This document shows, in pieces, positions 32,169-41,084 of a stretch of DNA of 64,000 nt. The stretch comes from an uncultured Methanobrevibacter sp. (GTDB taxonomy: Archaea; Methanobacteriota; Methanobacteria; Methanobacteriales; Methanobacteriaceae): assembly GCF_902769175.1 (NCBI RefSeq), contig NZ_CACXNW010000012.1, positions 1 to 64,000 on the forward strand, read 5' to 3'. The stretch's first letter is position 1. Every line of letters starts with the position of its first letter. Below the pieces are notes generated by a model. The model did no database searches, had not been told where the DNA came from, and saw only the letters and a list, made by a program, of their open reading frames with translations. The position numbers were made by a program, and so were the translations under genes.

Positions 32169-32324
32169 ATGGTTTTTGTATGTGATATTTGCGGATACGA
32201 ATATAATCCTGATGTTGGTGACCCAGATAATGGTGTGGAACCAGGAACTGCATTTGAAGACTTACCTGATGATTGGGTTTGCCCATTATGTGGTGCAGCA
32301 ATAGAAGATTTCGTAGATGAATAA
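32169..32324 (+). CDS. rubredoxin 2
   Basis: 51 residues with Cys5-x2-Cys8 (CDICGY) and Cys38-x2-Cys41 (CPLCGA); core [20 protein letters not shown] is the standard rubredoxin loop, better conserved than in rubredoxin 1, which lacks the DPxxG-type loop. AGGTGA serves as ribosome-binding site. It lies 73 bases after rubredoxin 1, suggesting one transcript. Confidence 0.95.
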   Translation: MVFVCDICGYEYNPDVGDPDNGVEPGTAFEDLPDDWVCPLCGAAIEDFVDE

Positions 32325-32407
32325 ATAAATTTTTTAAATCATTTATTAAATTATCATTTTCAATGTTTAATTTAATAAAAAATATTTTTTTAATATTAGG
32401 TGTTATA

Positions 32408-32905
32408 ATGGTAAACGAAAAAATGGAAGCAGCATTAAATGCTCAATTAAACGCAGAAGTATATTCCGGATACTTATACTTATCTATGGCAGCTTACTTT
32501 GAAGACATCGACTTAGCAGGATTTGCTAACTGGATGAGAGTTCAAGCTGCAGAAGAACTTGAACATGGAATGAAATTCTATGATTACATCATTAGGAGAG
32601 GAGCAAGCGTCACCCTTACTGCAATTGACGCTCCACAAACTGAATGGGATTCTCCTCTTGCAGCATTCACTCATGTTTTAGAACATGAACAAATGGTTAC
32701 TGGCTTAATTAATGATTTAGTCGATTTAGCTATTGAAGAAAAAGACCATGCAACCAACAACTTCTTACAATGGTTCGTTGAAGAACAAGTTGAAGAAGAA
32801 GAAAATGCTATGGAAAACTTAGCTAAACTTAAATTAGCTGGTGACGACAAATCTATTTTATACAAACTCAATGAAGAGTTTGCTGGTCGTGGAACTGAAG
32901 AATAA
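32408..32905 (+). CDS. non-haem ferritin
   Basis: 165-residue ferritin that oxidises and stores iron. Four-helix bundle with ferroxidase residues recognisable in [30 protein letters not shown] (E-x2-H), [10 protein letters not shown] and [14 protein letters not shown]. The ATG at 32408 ([10 protein letters not shown]) is chosen over an upstream in-frame ATG at 32363 because AGGTGT precedes it and ferritins start here. Third gene of the rubredoxin group; followed by a strong hairpin and a very long T-tract. Confidence 0.95.
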   Translation: MVNEKMEAALNAQLNAEVYSGYLYLSMAAYFEDIDLAGFANWMRVQAAEELEHGMKFYDYIIRRGASVTLTAIDAPQTEWDSPLAAFTHVLEHEQMVTGLINDLVDLAIEEKDHATNNFLQWFVEEQVEEEENAMENLAKLKLAGDDKSILYKLNEEFAGRGTEE

Positions 32906-32949
32906 GTTTCAAGCTATCGAAATTTCTAAGTGAATTTTGATTAAAGCAT

Positions 32950-33006
<57 letters not shown>

Positions 33007-33032
33007 CATTCTCTTTGTTTTAAGGTTTTATT

Positions 33033-35576
33033 ATGTATAAGGATGCAATTTTAGTTAGGGGAGCAAAAGTACACAATTTAAAGAACATTGATGTGGATAT
33101 TCCTCTTGGAAAGATAGTGGCGATTTCTGGCGTATCTGGCAGCGGCAAATCCTCATTGGCACTTGGGGTATTGTATGCAGAAGGATCCAGAAGGTATTTG
33201 GAAGCATTATCCACATATACAAGACGGCGAATCACTCAAGCTGAGAAGGCAAATGTTGAATCAGTTCAATTTGTTCCAGAAGCTCTTGCACTTCATCAAA
33301 GGCCAAATGTTCCTAATATCAGAAGTACATTTGGCACATCTACAGAACTTTTAAATTCCTTAAGATTATTATACTCCCGTTGTGGAAATTACATTTGTCC
33401 AAATGGGCATATTCTCAAGCCTTCACTTAATGTAGCCCGTGAAATTGAATTGGAATGTGAAGAATGTGGTGAGAAATTTTATGGTCTTGGAGCAGAAGAG
33501 TATGCCTTCAATTCAGATGGTGCATGCCCTAACTGTGGAGGAACCGGTATAGAAAGAGTTATTGATGATTCAACTCTTGTTTCAAATGAAAACAAGACAT
33601 TAGAGGAAGGGGCAGTTGAATCATGGAATATGTTCGGTATCAGTTGGATGTATCATGTAGCTGGAGCATACTATCACAAATAAGGAACATGCTTATGAAA
33701 AAGTATCAGTTGGATGTATCATGTAGCTGGAGAGCTTGGAGTTAGAGTGGATGTCCCATTTAAGGATTTAAGTGATGAGGAGAAGGAAATCGTTTATAAT
33801 GGACCTTCAGTAAAGAGATATATTAACATACCTTCTAAAAATGGAAAATTATTTGAATTGAATGCAGAATATAGAAATGCTCACAAAGCAGTTGAAGAAG
33901 CTTTGAAAAAGGCTAAAACAGAAAAAGGCCTTCAAAGAATAAATAAATATTTGAAAACTGAAGTTTGTCGAGAGTGCAACGGCACAAGATTAAACAAAAG
34001 GGCAAACTCCACTTTATTAGGTGGAATAAACATAAGCGAAGCCTCTAAAATGACTTTAAAGGATTTGGTCAATTGGATTCCAAAGATAATTAATGATCTG
34101 CCTTTGGAAATGCAGGATATGGCTAAAAACATTGCAGAGGAATTTATGGACAATGCCAATATTATTCTTGATTTAGGCTTAAGCTATATTTCCCTTGATA
34201 GGCCAAGCAATACCTTGTCTACTGGAGAATTGCAAAGGGTGCAGCTGGCTAGAACTTTGAGAAACCCTACAACTGGAGTTTTATATGTTTTAGATGAGCC
34301 ATCCATTGGTCTTCATCCATCAAATGTGGATGGGCTGATTTCTGTTATGGAGCGATTGATTGAAGATGGAAACAGTATCGTTTTAGTGGATCATGATGTT
34401 AGGATACTTAAAGTGGCAGACTATATGATAGAAATGGGTCCTCAAGCAGGTCACAATAGTAGTAATGTTATTGCAGAAGGAACCATTGATGAAATTGAAG
34501 ATAATGTTAACTCAATTATAGGCAAATTCCTATCTAATGAAGAGAAAATCATAATTAGGGAAAAGTCAAATAGGGAAGACTTGTTTGAAAATGGTGAAAT
34601 AGAACTTTCCACAAGGGAAATCCATAATGTAAAGCCATTGAATGTAAAAATACCTAAAGGAAAATTAACTGTTGTAAGCGGAGTTTCAGGAAGCGGAAAA
34701 ACCACAATGCTTTTGGAAAGCTTATATCCTGGGGTTAAATCATTGATAAATGATGAGAAATTGCCAAATAATATCGATTACATCAATTGCGATTCAATTA
34801 AAAAGATAGAACTGATTGATAGTGTTCCAATAGGCAAAAATGTTAGAAGCACTGTTGCAACATACAGCGGAGTTTTAGATGATTTAAGAAAGGAATTTGC
34901 TAAATTGGATATTTCTAAGGAAAAAGGATACAATGCTTCTGACTTTTCATACAATACTGGAAGCTTAAGATGTCCTACTTGCAATGGAACCGGTACAATT
35001 TCCATGGATGTTCAGTTCTTGCCTGATGTTGAGATAACTTGCCCTGATTGTGATGGATTAAGATATGGTGAAGATGTTGATGAAATCCTGCTTAATGGAT
35101 TATCCATTTCCCAAATAATGGGATTGACAATCGATCAAGCTCTTGATGAATTGATTGGATTGGAAAAGGTTAATAATAAGCTGGGAAAATTCTCTAATTT
35201 AGGTTTAGGATATTTGACTATAGGAGAAGCCACTCCAAGCTTATCTGGAGGAGAGGCACAAAGGCTTAAATTAGCTTCTGAAATTGGAAAATCCCAAAGG
35301 AATTCCATTTTCATATTTGATGAGCCTTCAATAGGTCTTCATCCTTTAGATGTAAGGGTTTTATTAAGTGTTTTCCAAACATTAATAGACAATGGTGCTA
35401 CTGTAATAGTCATTGAACATGATTTGGATATCATTTCCAATGCAGATTATATTATAGATATTGGAATTGATGAGAATCATTGTGGTGGAGATGTTTTAGC
35501 TTGTGGTACTTTAGAGGATATTCTTGATTCAAAAGAAAGCATAACCGCTAAATATTTAAGGGAGATTAATTTTTAA
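33033..35576 (+). pseudogene. class II UvrA-like ABC ATPase, interrupted by a 66-bp insertion
   Basis: UvrA-family DNA-binding ABC ATPase. Walker A GVSGSGKSSL is near residue 35, a zinc module has CEECGEKF and CPNCGGTG, the first signature is STGELQRVQLARTL with LDEPSIGLHPSN, and the second half has GVSGSGKTT, CPTCNGTG/CPDCDG, LSGGEAQRLKLASE and FDEPSIGLHPLD. The region between the first Walker A and NIRSTFGTSTELL-x-LRLLYSR leads straight to the zinc module without room for a UvrB-binding domain, as in class II UvrA (UvrA2). Without the insertion it would be 825 residues. An insertion at 33667-33732 adds in-frame stops (first TAA 33681-33683). Both flanks are in the same frame, so removing 66 bases restores the gene. 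As it stands two fragments may be made: 33033-33683 and one from about 33714. Confidence 0.85.
33637..33732. repeat. 30-36-30 duplication-insertion scar A
   Basis: 33637-33666 and 33703-33732 are identical 30-base segments (starting GTATCAGTTGG, ending GTAGCTGGAG). The flanking bases differ on both sides, so the duplication is exactly 30. Between them are 36 unrelated bases (33667-33702) that contain stop codons in the gene frame. Deleting one repeat plus the insert rebuilds an uninterrupted UvrA-like gene. The same dimensions recur at 41985-42080. Confidence 0.9.
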
Positions 35577-36090
35577 TTCTTTTTTTTTAATTTTTATTAT
35601 CTTTTAGACCTTTTAGGTCTTTTAAATTTTTTAATATTTTATTTTTTTTAATTTTTAATTTCTTTTAGACCTTTTAGGTCTTTTAAATTTTTTAATATTT
35701 TATTTTTTTTAATTTTTAATTTCTTTAAGACCTTTCAGACATTTTAAATTTTTTAAGTTTATTTTTTTTATTTTTTAATTTTATTTATTAAATTTTTTTC
35801 ATTTAATTATCCTATTACTGCAAGTTAATCATATTTTCTATTTTAAATTGAATATTCCATTTAAATCGTTAAGAAACTGTTTAAAAATACTAATACTTAA
35901 ATATAAGTTTTTTAAAATATAATAATACGTATAATATATTTTTATTTTAAATAATAAGAAAAGAAATTTAATTTTATATATTTATGAGTTTTAATTTTTA
36001 GAATTTTTTTTTTTATTCGGTAAAAATATTAAAATAATTAATTTAATTACTTACGAATGGTTAATGGAATAAGATTTAAGGAGGTTAAAT
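35577..36090. repeat. intergenic region with 61-bp tandem hairpin units
   Basis: Three copies of a 61-base unit (CTTTTAGACC starts at 35601 and 35662; a degenerate copy starts near 35723). Each of the first two contains AGACCT-TTT-AGGTCT, a 6-bp hairpin followed by T-rich sequence, so this looks like a multiplied terminator after the UvrA-like gene. The rest (to 36090) is AT-rich with several TATA-like stretches before mdh. Confidence 0.75.
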
Positions 36091-37047
36091 ATGGTAAAGG
36101 TAAGTGTAATGGGCTCAACAGGCATAATAGGTAAAAACGTTACTTTTAATATAGCTAGAGCAGATACAGTAAGTGAAGTTATACTGTTCTCAAGACCTGA
36201 AAGCATTGATAAGGCAAAGGGCCAAAGCTATGATATGTATGATGCATTGGCTGCTGAAGATATTGATTGTAGACTCACTCCATCCTGCAATTATGAAGAT
36301 TTGGCAGGATCTCACATTGTATTGATTACTGCAGGTGCTCCTAGACAAGAGGGCATGAGCAGAAGGGATTTAGCATTTGAAAATGCAAAAATTGTATCTA
36401 AATATGCTAAACAAGTGGCAAAATATGCTCCAGATGCTGTTATTTTAGTTGCTACAAATCCTGTGGATGTAATGACTACAATTGCATTAGATGCCTCTGG
36501 ATTTAGCAGAAGAAAGGTTATTGGTGTTGGAAATCACTTAGATTCCCTAAGATTAAAGAATTACTTTGCTAGACGATTGAATATTAATAGTAGTGAAGTC
36601 CATACAAGGGTTATCGGTGAGCATGGAGACAATATGGTTCCTCTTTTAAGTTCAACTACTATTGGTGGTATTCCATTGAAGTATTTCATAAGGGAAGTGG
36701 AATTGGATGTTAAGGAGATTATAAGAACTCTTAGGAATGCAGGAAACACCATTATTTCTAAAAAGGGAGCTACTGAATATGGTCCTGCTTATGCTATTTC
36801 CAACTTGATTACAACAGTAATAACCAATACTCATAAGATATTGACTGTAAGTTTGTATCTGGATGGTGAAATAACAGATGTTAATGGAGTGGCCTTAGGA
36901 GTTCCAGCAGTCATGTACAAGAAGGGAATCGCAATGATTGTTCCTATTCGCATGAATGATTATGAAACAGTCAAGTTCCAAAAGGCTGCTGAAGAAATAA
37001 GAAAGCTTACAGATGAAGTAAGAGAAAGCTTAAAATCAGATAATTAA
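36091..37047 (+). CDS. mdh: malate dehydrogenase (LDH/MDH superfamily)
   Basis: NAD(P)-dependent interconversion of malate and oxaloacetate, in the incomplete reductive TCA branch of methanogens. 318 residues. N-terminal MVKVSVMGSTGIIGKNV is the dinucleotide-binding motif; substrate-binding and catalytic residues are in APRQEGMSRRDL, VATNPVDVMT, GVGNHLDSLR and RVIGEHGDNMVP (active-site His). The usual glycine-rich loop has the archaeal GxTGxxG form. AAGGAGGT precedes the ATG. Lactate or other 2-hydroxyacid activity cannot be ruled out by sequence alone. Confidence 0.88.
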   Translation: MVKVSVMGSTGIIGKNVTFNIARADTVSEVILFSRPESIDKAKGQSYDMYDALAAEDIDCRLTPSCNYEDLAGSHIVLITAGAPRQEGMSRRDLAFENAKIVSKYAKQVAKYAPDAVILVATNPVDVMTTIALDASGFSRRKVIGVGNHLDSLRLKNYFARRLNINSSEVHTRVIGEHGDNMVPLLSSTTIGGIPLKYFIREVELDVKEIIRTLRNAGNTIISKKGATEYGPAYAISNLITTVITNTHKILTVSLYLDGEITDVNGVALGVPAVMYKKGIAMIVPIRMNDYETVKFQKAAEEIRKLTDEVRESLKSDN

Positions 37048-37445
37048 ACTTTAAAAAAATTTAATATTTTTTTATTTATTTGATTTTTAACTCTTTTTTA
37101 ATTTTTACTTTTTTACTTTTTCACTATTTTTAATTTTTTTAATTTTTTTACTATTTTTAATATTTTAAATATTTTTTCTATTTTTTCATACTAATTTCAC
37201 ATATTGGATTGTTTTCTTTAAAAATAGTGTTTTACATTTTAAAAAAGTTTATTTTTTGATTAATTATTAAAAAAAGTTGTTTTATTAATTGTTTAATAAT
37301 AAAATTGATTATTTTTTGATTAATTATTAAAAGAAGTTGTTTTATTAATTGTTTAATAATAACATTGATTATTTTTTGATTAATTATTAAAAGAAGTTGT
37401 TATAAGTATTATTTATTAAAAAAAGAAAAAAAGAGTTTATAATTA
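37048..37445. repeat. convergent gap with 60-bp tandem repeat
   Basis: A 60-base unit (TGATTAATTATTAAAA, GTTGTTTTATTAATTG, TTTAATAATAA, GATTATTTTT) occurs two and a half times at about 37252-37400 in exact register. Otherwise T-rich and non-coding between the convergent mdh and ACT-domain genes. Confidence 0.8.
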
Positions 37446-37880
37446 TTATAAATTATAAACTTCTTCTGCAGGTACTAAAGGCACCTTATAAGCATTTAAA
37501 ATACCAATCAATTCATCCAAATCTTTGGCTTGCAATAGGAGAATTGCGCTATCAGACTTTTCATGAGTAAAAGCATATAGATATTCAAGGTCTATTCCTT
37601 CATCTTTTAAGATTTTTAAAACAGATGAAAGTCCGCCTGGAGTGTCATCAAGTTCAGCTCCAATAATTGGAGTGTTTTTAACAATGTAATCATTGCTTTC
37701 AAGAACTTCCTTAGCTTTTATAGGATCTTGAACAACTAATCTTAATATGCCGAATTCAGTGGTGTCTGCTAAAAACAATGCTCTGATGTTAATGTCATTT
37801 TTTGCAAGCAAATCTAAAACACGATATAATTTTCCCCTTTTATTTTCTAAAAATATAGACAATTGTGTTATTTTATACAT
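37446..37880 (-). CDS. tandem ACT-domain protein
   Basis: 144 residues made of two ACT domains (about 3-70 and 71-140): ITQLSIFLENKRGKLYRVLDLLAKNDINI and AELDDTPGGLSSVLKILKDEGIDLEYLYAF are typical amino-acid-binding repeats. The gene follows the phenylacetate-CoA ligase after 14 bases on the same strand, a pairing common in archaea and anaerobes, so it probably senses aromatic amino acids or modulates the ligase. Confidence 0.9.
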   Translation of the reverse strand: MYKITQLSIFLENKRGKLYRVLDLLAKNDINIRALFLADTTEFGILRLVVQDPIKAKEVLESNDYIVKNTPIIGAELDDTPGGLSSVLKILKDEGIDLEYLYAFTHEKSDSAILLLQAKDLDELIGILNAYKVPLVPAEEVYNL

Positions 37881-37894
37881 TATTATCTCCCCGT

Positions 37895-39196
37895 TTAATG
37901 TAAATTACGTTTATCGATAACTCTTTGAATCTTACCTTTTGTGCTTCTTGGAATGCTCTTAGGAGCCACTAAGCTAACATTAACTGCAATTCCAATTTCA
38001 TTTTGAATGTATTCGCCTATTTTTCGTTTTACACTTATCATTTCCTTGATGTCATCTGAGAAAAGAGATTCAGAAGCTTCAACCTTGATTTCAATTTCAT
38101 CCATTATGTCAGGTCTTGTAACAATGATTTGGTAGTGAGGCTCTATGTTGCTGACCTTAAGAAGTGCCTTTTCGATTTGTGATGGGAATACAGCAACTCC
38201 CTTGACCTTAAGCATGTCATCTGACCTTCCAGTAATCCTTTCCATTCTTGCAAGTGTTCTTCCACATTCGCAGGTATCATAGTGGAGTGCTGTAAGGTCT
38301 TTGGTTCTAAATCTGATTACAGGCATACTTTCCCTTTCAAGATTGGTCAATACCAACTCTCCATGACTTCCTTCAGGCAATCTGATTCCTGTTTTTGGAT
38401 TAATGATTTCAGGATAGAAGAAATCTTCAGCAATGTGCAAACCATTTTGTGCACAGCATTCCATACCAATACCTGGACCCATCAATTCTGTAAGGCCATA
38501 GATATTATATGCTTTAGTCTTGAATGTTTCTTCGATTCTGTCTCTCATTTCTGCAGTCCACATTTCAGCTCCAAAACCAATTGCCTTAAGCCCTAGCTCA
38601 TCAAAGTCTATTCCTTCCTCTTTAGCAACTTCACCTAAGTAGATACCATAGGATGGAGTGAATATAAGGCATGTGCTTCCAAAGTCTGCCATGATTTCAA
38701 CTTGTCTTCTTGTCTGTCCAGTTGAAATAGGGATGATTGTTGCTCCTAATCTGTGAGCTCCATAATGAACCCCGAATCCTCCAGTAAACAAACCGTAACC
38801 GTGTGTGTTTTGGATAATGTCATCACTATCAAGACCCATCATTGTAAGTCCTCTTGCAACGATTTCTCCCCAATTGTCAATCTCTTTTTGGGTGTATCCG
38901 CTAACTACAGGTTTTCCAGTAGTTCCTGAAGATGAGTGTACTTCAATGATTTCCTTTCTATCAACTGCAAACATTCCAAATGGATAACATGCCCTTAAGT
39001 CATCTTTAGTAAGGAATGGCAATTTTTCAATGTTCTTTAAAGTTTCTATATCTTCTGGGAAGACATTTGCATTGGTGTACTTTTCATTATAAAAGGGAAT
39101 CTTGTCAAATGCCCTTTTAACAGTTGCCTGCAACTTCTTCAATTGAAGTTCAAAAATGTCTTCTCTTGACATGCATTCAATTTCTTCATTCCACAT
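37895..39196 (-). CDS. phenylacetate-CoA ligase-like adenylate-forming enzyme
   Basis: 433 residues of the PaaK family: AMP-binding SSSGTTGKPVVSGYT, central YNIYGLTELMGPGIGMEC, hinge RFRTKDLTALHYDTCECGRT and a C-terminal domain with KGVAVFPSQIEKAL. In methanogens such enzymes probably activate arylacetates (from 2-oxoacid metabolism or rumen fluid) to CoA thioesters for reductive synthesis of aromatic amino acids; that role is inferred. First gene of a two-gene operon with the ACT-domain protein. Confidence 0.88.
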   Translation of the reverse strand: MWNEEIECMSREDIFELQLKKLQATVKRAFDKIPFYNEKYTNANVFPEDIETLKNIEKLPFLTKDDLRACYPFGMFAVDRKEIIEVHSSSGTTGKPVVSGYTQKEIDNWGEIVARGLTMMGLDSDDIIQNTHGYGLFTGGFGVHYGAHRLGATIIPISTGQTRRQVEIMADFGSTCLIFTPSYGIYLGEVAKEEGIDFDELGLKAIGFGAEMWTAEMRDRIEETFKTKAYNIYGLTELMGPGIGMECCAQNGLHIAEDFFYPEIINPKTGIRLPEGSHGELVLTNLERESMPVIRFRTKDLTALHYDTCECGRTLARMERITGRSDDMLKVKGVAVFPSQIEKALLKVSNIEPHYQIIVTRPDIMDEIEIKVEASESLFSDDIKEMISVKRKIGEYIQNEIGIAVNVSLVAPKSIPRSTKGKIQRVIDKRNLH

Positions 39197-39303
39197 ATTC
39201 TAACCTTTTTGTTTTTATGTAATTTTTGTAATTGTTATAATTATAATTTATTTTCTTATTTTACATATATGCTAATTTGTATAATGCTTTTTTTAAGTTT
39301 TAT

Positions 39304-40074
39304 TTATATCAAACCTAAATTTTTCATATATTCCAAACTTTTTTCAATGAAATCTATAGACATTAACTCTAACATGTAGATGCCATCATACTTATTTTTA
39401 GTAAAAACATCAAAGAACCCATTTACATCAAAAGTCCCATCACCTAATGCAAGGTGTGTGTCATCATCCCCTGGATTATCATGCACATGTATGTGTTTAA
39501 TTGAGTCGAAGTAAATTTCATCAGGAGTGAAGCCATTTGTATGGGCATGGCCTATATCCATTGTCATTGGAAGGTCAAGCTTCAGCAATGTGTCATTCAT
39601 TTGATTCACATCCATAAACATGAAGTCAGTAATGTTTGGAAGATTTTCTATACATGCATCAACTCCATTATCCTTAGCATAGTCACCAATGACTTTCAGA
39701 TGTTCTTCTGATATTTTATAAACAATGTCTTCCCTTCCCCTTCCATGAAATCCGAGAATTCCTGGATGAACAACAACAAGATTGCTGTCAATCATGTTTG
39801 CAAGGTCGATTGACCTGTTTATTTCGCTAACGGAAAAATCAGCAATGGCAGGATTTAAGGAAGCGATATTGATGTCAATAAATGGAGCATGAACAGTATA
39901 TTTCAAGTCATATGAGTTAATGATGTCTATTAATTCAGTATCCTCATTAATTCCTCTATAAGGATAATCATGCACTATTTCAACATAATCAATATATTTA
40001 TTGCTATCGAAGTATTCTAAAGCTTCTTCAATTGTTCTGTCTTCTGTTGCTAACATTGAAGCTCCTATTTTCAT
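39304..40074 (-). CDS. TIM-barrel sugar isomerase/endonuclease IV-like protein 1
   Basis: 256 residues of the xylose isomerase-like TIM-barrel (AP endonuclease 2) superfamily: YTVHAPFIDINIASLNP, VVVHPGILGFHGRG, CIENLPNITDFMF, MDIGHAHTNGF and IKHIHVHDNPGDDDTHLALGDG supply the His, Glu and Asp metal ligands. Either a sugar-phosphate isomerase/epimerase or a DNA-repair nuclease; the short length and HDNxGxxDxHLxxGxG motif fit the former. A paralog lies immediately upstream. Confidence 0.85.
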   Translation of the reverse strand: MKIGASMLATEDRTIEEALEYFDSNKYIDYVEIVHDYPYRGINEDTELIDIINSYDLKYTVHAPFIDINIASLNPAIADFSVSEINRSIDLANMIDSNLVVVHPGILGFHGRGREDIVYKISEEHLKVIGDYAKDNGVDACIENLPNITDFMFMDVNQMNDTLLKLDLPMTMDIGHAHTNGFTPDEIYFDSIKHIHVHDNPGDDDTHLALGDGTFDVNGFFDVFTKNKYDGIYMLELMSIDFIEKSLEYMKNLGLI

Positions 40075-40218
40075 TTTTTTACCTCATTAATTTATAATTA
40101 TAAATTTTTAAGAGTTTTTAAATATTTTTTTTATTCAAAGCATTAATGATTCCTATGATCTTTTTAAGATTTTTTAAATGCTTTTTTTTATTTTAATAAT
40201 ATGATTTATATGAAATCA

Positions 40219-40992
40219 TTAAATCAATTTTAATCCTTTCAAGTATTGGATGCTTTTTTCCACATAATCCTTGGAACTCAATTCAAGGTTATATATTCCA
40301 TCATAGCCATTTTTGGAAAATATTTCAAAGAATCTTTTAAAGTCTATTATTCCCTCTCCCCATGGAAGATGGGAGTCATGAACTCCATCATTGTCATGGA
40401 TATGGATATGTTTGATGTTTTTAAAGTATAGGTCATCAACAGCAAATCCTGCTGTGTATGCATGACCAATGTCCAATGTCATTGGAAGATTGATTCTTTC
40501 CAATGATTCCTGCAATTGATATATGTCCTGATACATAAATCCTCTTATTTTTGGAAGGTTTTCAATGCAGGTAATAACTCCATTGTCCTTTGCATAATCT
40601 CCTATGGTCTTTAAGCTATCTTCTGCGATAGCATAGACTTCATCCATATATTCATTGTCATTATCGAAAATGCTTCTTCCAGGATGAATTACAACAATAT
40701 CACTGTCCAGTTCATTTGCAAGGTCAATTGATCTTTTTATTTCATTGATTGAATCTTTTGAAAGAGCAGGATTAATAGAAGCGGGATTTACTTCAATAAA
40801 TGGAGCATGAACTGTATATTTTAAGTTATAAGAGTTTATTAAATCAATAAGCTCCTTTTCATCATTAATTTCCCTGTTAGGATAATCATGAAATATTTCC
40901 ATATAATCAATATATCTGTTAGATTCGAAGTAATCTAATGACTCTTCTATTGGAATTAACTTTCTAGGGAATATTGAAGCTCCTAATTTCAT
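40219..40992 (-). CDS. TIM-barrel sugar isomerase/endonuclease IV-like protein 2
   Basis: 257 residues, paralog of the downstream gene with the same motifs (YTVHAPFIEVNPASINP, VVIHPGRSIF, CIENLPKIRGFMYQ, LDIGHAYTAGF, HIHIHDNDGVHDSHLPWGEG). The ATG at 40992 (MKLGASIFPRK) is chosen over 41022: GGAGA precedes it and the length then matches the paralog. The two probably arose by tandem duplication; an intervening T-rich stretch of 144 bases contains no gene. Confidence 0.85.
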   Translation of the reverse strand: MKLGASIFPRKLIPIEESLDYFESNRYIDYMEIFHDYPNREINDEKELIDLINSYNLKYTVHAPFIEVNPASINPALSKDSINEIKRSIDLANELDSDIVVIHPGRSIFDNDNEYMDEVYAIAEDSLKTIGDYAKDNGVITCIENLPKIRGFMYQDIYQLQESLERINLPMTLDIGHAYTAGFAVDDLYFKNIKHIHIHDNDGVHDSHLPWGEGIIDFKRFFEIFSKNGYDGIYNLELSSKDYVEKSIQYLKGLKLI

Positions 40993-41084
40993 TATATCTC
41001 CACTCTTTTTTGCCAATGGCACTTTGAATATTTATATTTTGTATTTATTTTTGCAAGAGTATTTCAATCATTTAATGTCTTTAA

